From contig WJMJ01000062.1 in the NCBI GenBank assembly GCA_014728035.1, positions 1 through 64,000 on the forward strand: a DNA stretch of 64,000 nt. The letters run 5' to 3'. The translations under genes and the position numbers were made by a program. The notes under the pieces are model-generated. The model had not been told where the DNA came from, did not search any database, and saw only the letters and a list, made by a program, of their open reading frames with translations. This DNA is from Promethearchaeota archaeon (GTDB taxonomy: Archaea; Asgardarchaeota; Thorarchaeia; Thorarchaeales; Thorarchaeaceae). Shown here in pieces: positions 15,101 through 27,100 of the stretch; within the stretch, counting starts at the first letter, position 1, and every line of letters begins with the position of its first letter.

Positions 15101-18100
15101 TGATTCCATGCACCATATGAATAGTATGGATTGGTATCAGATTCGAAATCACCATCTATTGCATCCATGTCATCATAGGAATACGTTCCAAAATAGTCCA
15201 ACATGGATAGAATTCCAGTCATGGAGGCATCCTTGAGCTTCACTAGCCCCTTCACAGGACTTGGTGCTAACACATTCCAGTGGAGCAATCCACTGGTATC
15301 ATTGAGTTCAGCTTTCATATTATGAATCTGAAGACCCCATAATGCATCACTATCACCAGTTTCAACTCGCATCATCAGAATGTGTACAGATGGAGAGAGA
15401 ACAACTTGTGACCTTGAAGGAATTTCAGTACCATCCAACCAGAGAGTCACATTAGCAACTCCGCCGTTACAAATGGGAACAAATGAATATATTCCCTCAG
15501 CATCTACCGTGAACAAGCTTCTGAAGGTTCCAACTTTACTCGCATCATGAATGATATTCAAGAGGGAGAGATACGGCTCTACTGAATCGGGATAGGATTC
15601 CCATACCACAGTATGATAGAATATTGGAGTCTGTATATCGTTTCCAGCGTTATCGGTACAATAGAATGAGTATGAAAATACTGTGTTTTCCGGTAGAGCT
15701 GGAAGTGTCGATACCCATGTTGCTGTTTCAGAGTTGTAGGTCATTGTTAGGTTTCGAGCTTCTCCTTCAATGCTAAGCAGTGCCGTAACAGACTGTACTC
15801 CAGAAGAGGTGAATGGTTCAACAAATTTTGCTACAAGTGTACCGTTGAGATCAGGTTGTGCATCCATGACTCGTGTATACACAAGTTCTGGAGGTATTAA
15901 GTCACTAACAGAGGTCACGGTCCGTATTGAAGTACTATCTTCATTACCTGCATAGTCTGAGAAAATCGCGTAATATTGTATGGACGAACCGTAGAAGAGA
16001 GGAAGGTGAGCTACAAATAGCACATACGTCACACCATTTTCAATGTACTGGTTAAGCACACCCATTCTAACCGTCATCCATCCCAATCCGTAGGTATAAT
16101 TAAGATAAGCTTGTTCAGGAAGAGAAGCATCAGAGGATTCACATAGAACCAGTTGTACAGTAGACGATTCGTTGTACAGTTCATCTCCAACGGGACCATC
16201 AAAGGAATGAACCTGTGGAGAAGTTAGATCTTCTATGCAAGCTGATACTGTAGCGGTTTGAGTAGACATTCTATCCTCGGGATTCGAGAAGTCATAATCA
16301 TTATCAGTTACAGTAACATATGCACACAAAGGATATCCATATACGATGACGGATGCATCTATCGAGAACATGTACCGCCAGGATGTTGCATTGTATGAGT
16401 CATCGAGGACCATTGTGTCCGAATGAATACCTGTTTCATGCCAGTAGTAGACCGTTATTTCTAATACACCACTACAATCAGTAACATTAGCATATATGGT
16501 TGCATCTTCATCGCAGGTAGATGCTGAGATCCACACTTTGACTTCTGGACGGAGCACATCATCATCGTGTCCAGATATAATAGTCTCAATCGAGTCCCAA
16601 AGCCAATCAGATGTTACTGTTCCATCATTATCTCTGGTATAGACAGTAATAGTGTATTCACCTATTAGATTCGGAATTGCAACTTGGAATACTTGAGCAT
16701 CTCCCGCAGAGCCATCAACAAGAACATCATCAGTGTAGTTTACACCGTCAAGCTCAACTATAACCTCACCAATACCACTCTCTTCATCAATTGCAGTCAC
16801 ATAGAGATACGATTGCCCTCCATCCATGACAGCACTATCGTCAATGTCAGTTATAGTCGGGGCTAAGAGGTCATCGTCACTAATAGTATAGCATGTTGAA
16901 GCACCAGAAGCACTCTGGTCAATAATTCCTCTATCACGGTCCAAATCGTAGATTGAGAACTCGACTACGATAGTTCTCCCTTCATCAGCATCATCAAAGT
17001 TATCCGAGTATATTTGGAAGAAGAATGATACTATGGTGGATGTGTTGTCAGGCCCCGTCCAGATATCAACAGGGTGAGCATAGGACTCGTTTATAAATCT
17101 CCAAGATGCAGATGATAGGTTTAGGTCAATTTTGTTCTCATCAGATGCAGTAATATAGCCAGAAATTGTTCCGTCGGAGGGGATAGTCGCATCACCTGGG
17201 ACATCTAAAGTGGGACCATCTGTATTATCGTCATAGACAACTACATCCCACTCGGAATGAGTAGTACTTTCACAACTCGGAGTGTCATTATCATATGCAG
17301 TGATTGTGTAATCGAAGGCTTCCGTAACAGTAGGGTCATCAATGTAATGAAGTGGTAAATCGACCCAGTAGTGGCCTGAGCCCCCATTATGCATAATAAG
17401 AGTGTCATTAAGCCCAGAGATGACATACTCGTAGTGTAGTGACACATTAGCAATACCGGATTGTGAATCGTTCACAGTACAACTCACCCGAATCTGCCCT
17501 TGATTGTAGAGCCCACCTGGTTTGACATATGGACTGCTGTCCGTTGGGTCTGGGTCGCCAACTGGCCACACATCAAAAACCTGTGGATCTGTTGTGTCAG
17601 TGTCTTCGAGATAGAATGACCAATATGCACCATCATTATCCCAGGTATGGCCACCGTATTTGTCAGTAGTGAAGTAGAAGGAGATGGTGTTTTCTTCGTC
17701 AGCAACATCCAAGAACCCAGTAAAGGAATATGACGAATAATGATTGTACAATGAGTAATATGTACTACTTTGATTAGTAGCTTGAATGAAATCTCCTGAA
17801 CCAACACGATACCATAGTGACAAGTCATTCGAACTATACATATAATCAATCTCAATATGAACCTGTTCGGAATCAGCATATTGGGAAGTTGCAAAGTCTG
17901 GATTAGGACTTGAAGCACGTAATTTAGGAGCACGGATGTAGAAACCAATATAGTCGCAATAGACATGCCAACTATCAGAGGAATACCACTTCACACGATA
18001 GTATACAGTTTCGTCATCATCATATCCAGCACCTGCTTGACGAGGTGACGTGGTATATGAGTTTGAGATTGGTACCCACCCATACATGAATGATGGTTCT

Positions 18101-21100
18101 GTAGACTGGTCCCAAAGATATTCCATAATACCAAAACTACCTGAAGCGATTCCCGAAACATCTGCATGAAGACTATGGTATCCGTAAGTAGGAATATCAT
18201 CAGGATTTTCTTCAAGAATATTACCGTACGCATCAGTTCGTCTTGTCACAAGGGCAAGCTCAGTGTTTGATGCGGTGAATGTCACATTGTATTGAGTACC
18301 ATAGGTAACACCAGTGAAGGTGTATATGTTGCCATCAACAGTATAGGATAATGTTGGATACACACTAGAGAAAGTCCATGAACTATGTTTGGTCACCTTA
18401 AATTCCCCATCACTTGTTGATTGATGATCACCATAATCTTGTAACGCAAAATTATATGGAAGAACCCATGTAGTGATATCGCTAACAGGGTTGGATGAGA
18501 AGGACGCTGACACTGAGAGCGAACTTTGTCTATAATATGTCTTGACTTGGTCTATAGATAGTGAGATGACCGAAGTCTGTGCAGTGATCCATACGTCACT
18601 TGCTTCGGCATGACTAACGGTCTGACCATTCGCAGTCAATTGTTGTACATTGGAACCACCCGAGTCGGTCCAATGTACTTCAATCTGGTAGTTGAACATG
18701 GTTGAACCAGTGATTACAGTATCAACTCTGACTTTTACAAAAAAGTCATTAGTATCACTCCCTCCAGTACTCCAATATCGTTTACCTGTCGAACCAGAGT
18801 AGTCACCGTATTTCCAATACGGTTTTGAATACACGTAGTCATCACCCTGAATCGATGATTTTTCTTCCGGATCAGTAATGTAGAAGCTGCTACCTTGGAT
18901 AGATACCCAATACCACCCACTAGATAACGATGAAAATGTGAATGAGTACCACTCATGAGTAGAGGTCGAGGCATCAAAGGAACCGGAACGAAGAATCGAA
19001 TTATAGTTTGGTGCCGTTTCAGTCCCACCATATATGAACCAGTGTATGTTATTACCCACAAAACCCGTCTGTTCTTCAGCTTTTACATATACCTGTACTT
19101 CAGATACAGATGAACCAGATGCAATATTGAATGATTGTGCATAACAATTTCCAGAATTCCAGCCGCAATCTTCATCCTGTGGAGTACCAGATGGATCATG
19201 AAGATTTTCAATCACACGATTGGTAATAGAAGACAGATCCCAATAGGTATAGTCATATTCGATAGCATTATGTATGCTGAGATGTTCACCATTGGTGAAC
19301 GTGTCTGACGCCTGATAGCTTGCCCATCGATCTATTGAATGAGAGCCAATTGTTCCGGTATAAGGCTGGTCAATAGCATTGTTCAATCCCGTCATAGGAG
19401 GATAAGACATGAGAGTCATGATTCCATCCCATGAGTTCCAAGAGCCATCTGAATGGGAATCCCACTCAAATCTTGAGAGGAATGGTTCAATTATTCTGAG
19501 CCAATCGATTTGGCCCTCACCCTCAACCTCGCCAGCCTGAACTAGGATCTCTAACTCTGCAACATCCTCAAGGAATTCTACATCAGCAGTCACGATTGCC
19601 CAGATAATTGATTCTTCATCAAAAGAGTACGAAGTAGCGGTGGAATTGATAGCTGAGATGTTCATTTGTGAAGAGTAGCCAACTCGTTCTCTAAACTGGA
19701 ATACACTATAGATTGTTGTATCTATCTTCGGATCCTGAACGTGCTGCAGTTTTGTTTCCTTGAACGAATCACAAGTGATGGTAAGAATGCCTTGCTGGCT
19801 TTGGGCAACAGAAGCTATCGTAGAATTGTTCGTGTGAACATATTCCCAATTTCTGATTCTGTAGATATGAAGTTCGTCAAGAAGGATTGACTTGTTCAAC
19901 AAGACTGAGGACTGGGTTTCCTTAATGAGAAGTTCAATCGATGTGATGGACCAGTCGTGACGATTGGTAGATAGTAGTTGCTCGTAGATATTTCTGTTTT
20001 CCTCAACAGATTCTGAAGGGGTCATTGATAGAATATCAAGGGTCTCAGTTGTCAGTCCATCAGTCATCTCAAATCGTAGAGTCAGATGTAGATCTCCAAC
20101 ACCAGAGAGCTTGAAACGCATGAAGGGATACTCCTCAGGAACTGCATCGAGATGTTCTAGTCTAAGAATCACGTATTCCATAGATGATTGGTCAGTACAG
20201 TTCAGAGTGACGTTCATCTGCCCAGAATCGTAGGACAGTATGGTCTTTGAATATGCGTCAGAGGATGACTCTTCGGTGTCAATTATCCACCAACTGGTTG
20301 TCGAGAAGTCCTGAAATACAGCATATTCTTCTGCAAAAGTCCCATCATGAAATGCTGTGCTGACCTCCTCAATAGTACCAGTCCATCCATCTAACAGCCC
20401 TGATGGATGAATATCATGTGAGGAAACCACAAAGTTAGGATCGATTTCGATTCCGGATATCAACTCAAATCGTTCCTCAAGCAAGGGCAGGAGAACAAGG
20501 GACTGATCTGTATCTACACTGACTGAACTGGCGGGAAGAGTGGCAGTTACATACTGTCCATCAAGACCCATAAGACCAAATCCCAATCCAGATGAGTAGA
20601 TAGCTGCGAATTGCGGGTTCGAGATGATAGGTTCAGTGACGGATTGATTCAGAACACCAAAGGAATCGCTGTATCTGGTTGCCTGTTCTGACAGAATAAA
20701 GCGAATATCCATATCGGACTGTGTAGATACATCAATCGCTCCATTGAACCAGAAGGAGACCTCAACCGATTCTTTTGTTTCAACAAGTTCTTGGGACACA
20801 ACGACATAGCTCTGCGTCCAGTCAAGAATAGTGGTCTCAGCTCTGGTGAAGATATGTGTGTCATTCTCAAGAGCAATCTGACCAATAGACCATTCCATCA
20901 AGGAATCACCGAGTATGATGTTTGTAGATCCAATATCTGTGTCATACCGAAGTGTTACCTCAAGTCGCTCATTGAGTGCTTGGTCCGATGGAGAGAAAGC
21001 AATACAATCTACAGAGAGAGAACGGGCTTGTCCGTCAGTACCAAGGACAAATCCATATCCCAAGACAGTACTACCAAGAGAGGAAATGTCATAGACGGTG

Positions 21101-24100
21101 CTAACGTTGGTAAGACTGATGGTATGGTTACCAGAATCGGTAGTAAGAATGAGGTCGCAAAATGTTAGATTAAAGGTGGAATCCACATGAAGGAACGGTG
21201 AGGCTGATATATCAATCTCCAAGCTGTCAGGATAGTACACGGTCATGGTGCTATCAACCTGATAGACCAATGAGTCTTCACTCAATGTTGAGATGGATTC
21301 ATACTTTCTATCAAGTAGAGGGGTATCCATAGTGAGAGCCATGTCAGAGCCATCATGCATATTTATCCATGAAATAGACCAATTCAGAAATTCGGCACCA
21401 TCAATACTGAATTCGATAGAGCTGATATATCGTGGATAGGTCTGTATTCGCTGAATATTCTGTATAGTATCGGGGGTGATAGAGAAGGTTTCTGAGACAC
21501 CAGTCCGATTCATTCCGGACCATATTGTCAAAGACAGAGAGTCTACAGTTGAGTGATTGACTGTGCAAGCAATGTCTATCACAGACAGATGTTGTGTAGA
21601 ATCAAGATTTAGCCAGACATTGCTAGTGCCTTCACCAGGATGAAGGATATTGAGAGCGCCTGTATCAGTCGTTCCACCTTCTACCTCAAGGCCAAAGAAG
21701 TCAGGAATAGAATACTGACTCTCCGCCTCAATTGCAGGAGTATTACAGGTTCGTAGCCAGTCCAGACTGAGATAGGGCATGTTTCCAGACACAGAACAGT
21801 TGAATGTAAGATCTGTAAAAATGCCTTCAAAGTCCAAGAAGGTAAGACTGTCTGTGAGAAGTCCAATATACTCATCGTCACCATACACATAAACAGCACA
21901 ATCAACAAAGATTGAAGATATTCCAAGTATATGCATCTGTGAGGAGGAGATGTAGGTGTCCTCGATAGTCACTGAGAACCAATCAATGCTATTATTACCA
22001 ACAATCTCCAGTCTTCCGTCATTCCATTGCTCATCACCATTGATAACCGTAATCTGACTTGTATTTGTAAACGAGTTTGCATAAGCTCCATCCGATTGAA
22101 AATCATCATTCGGTTGAACAGACCGAGGTAATAGTGTTGAAGGCTCAATACTGCCAAACTCAGCTGCTAAGCCCATAAAGCCTGAGTCTGTATATGGATC
22201 AGTCTCAAGTAGAGAGGCGGGAGATAACAGATTATCCCAGTCCCAGCGTATACCTGTCAGGACATATCCTAGTTTTTCAATCCCTTCTGTGAGATAAGTC
22301 TCATCATCCATTGGGAACATATCAAGCATGGTAAGAAGTCCTGCTCCAACACGTACGGTACATTCTCCGAATTGACCAGATGAGTCCTTACTGTAGATAT
22401 TCTGAGGGTTGACTCTTGATAGATCAACCGCGTAAAGATTTGAGATCTGTGAATAGCCACCATTCTCGATCAGGGTGAAAGAGTCCAAGGAGAGAGCAGG
22501 AGCTAATTCTATCATGTCGTAACCCGATACTGCAAAGACACCAGCACCGAATCGTGGAATGCCATTCATATACGAGAGCAGGTCGTTGTAGATATTGGGT
22601 CGATATCGCGATTCCTCAGAGAGTAGCGAGTCGGAAGCATAGACTATCATTGAACCAGTCATCATATTCTCAGCTGAATCTCTCAAGGTTACTTGATGAT
22701 ACCCAATGGAGTAAGGCTCATAGCCAGTCAGGAAACAAAGATAGTGGTCATAGGACTCGGTTCTGTTTGTAACTGAGCCAAGAGAAATGAGGGTGAGTCG
22801 AAAGTCGTTCTCGTTGATAGATGCGGTTCTTGTGCCCTTTTCTATCTCATGTGCCAATGCGGTCATAGACACTCTGTCAAATATTACTTCATCATCAACT
22901 AGAATATCAAAGGTGTTGTTGAGGGTAATATAATCAGAGGGTATAGCGAGAGAGAAGGAGTACGAGTAAGATGCTTCTTTTGGAATATAGCTAGTCATTG
23001 CTACTTCATTTCCAGACCCATCAAGCACAAGCTCTGTTCCATTATAGTAGATCTGTTCTTTCATGTCATCAAATCGTACTATACTAGTATCAATCTGTGA
23101 TTGTAAAACGAGCTGAGAACTCAAGCTTCTCCCATGTGCGGAAGTACCAGACAGGTATAGGTATTCCTCTGAAGAGTACAGTTTTCCTTGAACAGAAACA
23201 TAGTCAAATGGAATCACTCCAGACGAAACAATCTGATTACCATCAGCTATCCAAGAATGAATATACGAGTCACCAGTACCATCTAGTTCCAATAGTTGAT
23301 ATGGAATACTATCGGAGAGAATCACCAGAATGCCGGGGATATGATTTTGAACTAAGAAAATCAATTGTTCATCATTTATTACCGCAATATTGGAATGACC
23401 ACTCATAATGAGGCTTGTGCAAATTCTTGCAGTATCCTCACCATACACATAGACTGGGATTGTATTGTACGAATCATCAGGAATTTGACTATAGACCTGA
23501 CTGTCGGATGTGACATAGTCTGCGATAGACACATGGGTTGTATTTGTGGTACTGTTGAATGTTACAGTAACTATCTCTGTCGAGGGTAGTTGTGATTCTG
23601 GGTGAAGAGCAAAGTAAGCTGAGAGATAGTTTTTAGCCTCGCCTAGAATGGTCTCATGAGATTGGTCTATAGCAGTCTCAAAATAGATTCCTGTCTTCTG
23701 GTATCCAATGCTATTCTCTTGTGAAGCGTCATGGATCCCAAAGATCAATCGGGTGTCATCTAGCGAGTCGCCTGAAACAGATGAATCACCATCATACACA
23801 AATGCTTGCGAATCAGAAAATGCTGAATAGCTCAGTCCAAAACCGGTGGTGATATCCTGAGAGGGGATTCTTATGCTGAATGAATCTCCAGCAGAGAGGG
23901 AAATGGACCTATCAAATTCAAACAAGAACACTCCTTCAGTATCAACAGTTTCTTTGGATTCGTAGCGATGTCCATTGTGGACCAGCTCTATAGAGACTTC
24001 CTGGGAAGTAATATCCACATCACTAAGAGAGAGATAGATACCAGACGCCTGTATATCTTCCTTTACCTGTGCTTGTTGTTCGATCGCTCCAGCTATGGAG

Positions 24101-27100
24101 GGGATGGTAGCCGTGATAGGAATGGATGACAGCTTGGTGACTGTATCTTGTTCACCAAGTCCACGATATCTCCATTCTCCCAACTGATACGGAGGATAGT
24201 CCCAATCATCACACAGAGGTGAACTGTCCATCAGCTCGTATCCAACCATCTGAAGTGCAATAGTCTTCAGCGAACTGGAGACCGATGTGTTGAGTAAGAG
24301 GTGATGAATCCAATCGTTTTCAACTGGATTTGTCAGCAAGTCAGATGTGACAATTGACGGTAACATTTCCTTAACATTGTCGAAGTTGCCAAGTGACCAG
24401 CTGAGATACTCTGATACTAGGTCTAGGTCAATATCACCAATGAGTGGGCCTGGATCTAATCTTAGGAGAAATTCAAGGCGTCTCATTCGTTCGGGTGATC
24501 GAGTGATACCGACTAACGTAAGTATTTGTGTAGCGAGTGAATTGATTCCAGTATCAAATGCCATTCCGGTCTTCTTGTAGACATCTTCAGCTTCTGATAG
24601 AAGTGCATCTATCTCTGGGAGTAGATCATCTGGAAGAATTGCTGCGATGATCTTTCTGGCACTACTTCGTGCACCATTGAGGTATGCGGATTTTGTACAA
24701 CCATCCTTGCCGAGTTTATGATCCGACCTATCAAAATATTTCTCTGCTTTGCCATTTTCGTTGATAGCTAGAGCGATTGTTTCAAACGGATGAATAGCAT
24801 CCCCCTTTACTGATGATGTTCGGACGACATATACACCTTCTTTGTAGGGATGGGTATGAACGAAGGTTTGAATATTCCCTGTAGATTTGACCCCTGTCAT
24901 TTTGATGGATGTTTCACCCTCGATTACATTGATAGAGGTTAGATACTTTGCACCGATATCCAGAATGAATCCCGATGAGAACCACATATGTCCCTCACTA
25001 TCTTTTTGAGCAAGGAGCATCAACGTTCGACTATCAGAAGCATGCTGGGCATCAAGATAGGAACCTCCAACAGGATGTTCGATGTCAATAGGAATCCAGA
25101 TACCGTCGCCTTCATCACTCTTCCAACCATCAGCTGCGTTAAAGGTTGTGTCGGAGGATATCAATCCTCTATCTAGTAATTCATTATAGCGAGTTCTGTC
25201 AATCGAAGCAATTGCTGCAAAGGAACCATACCTTCTGTTATCAGGCCACTTCTCACCAGTATAGATATCTCCGGTACGATAGATATCACTTTTAGTATCA
25301 TGTGTGTTGTGTGATCCTTCATCAACCTCAGCAATAAGTGATTCAAATCGCCATCTACTACGTTGCAGCAGATGATATACAGGCGAAAATAAGATAACAT
25401 CGATCATATTACAGAGCTTCCTGAACTCAATTCGGAATTTTTGAGGAGCTGGTGTTCCATCTATGACCAGATTCTCTTTATATGCAGGTATCGTATAGAT
25501 TTCTTCATAGACACTACTGAGAGATTCCTCAACCTGTTTTAGTTCAGAATAACTCTGAGAGTTTGGTTCGGTCCTATATTTCTCTAGAGCTATTTTATAG
25601 TCGGTTATTGTTTTTATCAAAGCGCGTAACTTATCGGCGACACCCCCCTCACCCTCTTTGCCTCCCCAGAATTCGCGATTACTACTTGTCTGTATCTTTG
25701 AAGACCCTCTAAGAGGTGAAACAATGGTATCTTTATTTTCTATTTTGTTAACGATACTCGTTAATAGAGCTTTACTAAACTCTGTAATAATGGGAACATC
25801 AGCCCTACAAAGACTGCTAAGACGACCGCCAATAAATGGAGACCCTTCATGGGTATAGCAGATCACGTAATCATCTAGACCATCTAAGGGTAATTTCGAG
25901 ATTTCTATGACAATATCGTCGTATTGTCCGGATATTTCTGGTACGGTGAACAGTGTAGGAATCTCAAAATCGTTATCAATAAAAAAAGAATGTAGGACTT
26001 TCCCCGGATTACGAGAACCTAGAAGTGGAGTTTGGACAGGATTATTGGAATTGCTTCCTTTTTGCGGATAGATTTGACCAACGGGCAATTCAATCTGGAT
26101 AGAAATTTCAGAAAATTTCTCCCATGACTTAAACAGAGAAAGATATCTTTCAACGAGTCGACCTGTTCTATCTTCATATTTTATCTTTTTTTTACCATAT
26201 TCCGTATCGGTAAATCCAAGTGGATGAATAGTTGTACTTATTTTTTCAGTTTCTCTTTTATTCTCTTTCAGGATTCTAGACATGAAATTTTGAGCAATGT
26301 CGGCCTCATCGAGATAGATTTTTCCAAGTAGCTTGCCAGAGTCTATCCGAACCCATGAACTCCTAGTTTCAGATACTATTTTTGCACCACTCATAGGAAT
26401 CTTATATTTATCGGAGTCTTCATAGCGTGCTGCCCAATAGAACAGTTTCTCAAAGGTATCAATATTCTTAGAAGGGTTAGGACCCGATTCTGTTTTTCCT
26501 TCACATAGAGCACTAGGAAAACCTATTTCTCCAAGAATAGAATTAGAAATGCCACTCGTTTTAGATATATCAATGGCATGTTTCATCAATGCATCGGGGT
26601 CTATAGTAATAGCACCTTCTTCGATTCGCAGGATACCAGTTACCTCTGCATCTTTGAACAAGTCGAGCTCCTTTGGTTCCAGATCGGATTCTTTTCGTCC
26701 AAGTAGTTTATGATATTCCTGCTTAAGATAGACTATCTTCTGGGGACGGATCTCTCCTGATTCATCTCTGGAATATAGAGCTACAAATATTGGAGGAATA
26801 TCGCTTCCCACTAGACCATGCCGTTCAGATTGAGCGCTTGTGGTCTTCAGTATTTCTACTTTCTCTGATTCTTTATTGATTCGTCTGTATTCTACCATAT
26901 CACGAAGATGCTTTCCCGAAGAAGGCTTTGCAAAGTAGTGAAGTAGTGCAATCCGGGTATTCTTAACATCATCTAGCTCACCCATCTTTATTGCAAGAGT
27001 TTCAACTGCACCTCGCACCGTACCAATGAGATGAGTAAGAACCTTGTCAACATCTTCAGATATTTCAAATTCCTGTAGGATTTGTTGCGAGATAGCTATG

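Noticed and set aside
17484..17966. A 160-codon frame on the minus strand inside the giant gene
   Set aside because: It is a different frame of the same strand region, rich in Met/Ile/Leu/Thr as expected for a shifted frame, with no start signal or family features.
24841..24864. HTHP motif read as a definite JAB/JAMM protease
   Set aside because: The downstream S-x-x-D spacing does not match (S-V-K-G-D), and no catalytic Glu could be placed, so it is kept only as a hint.
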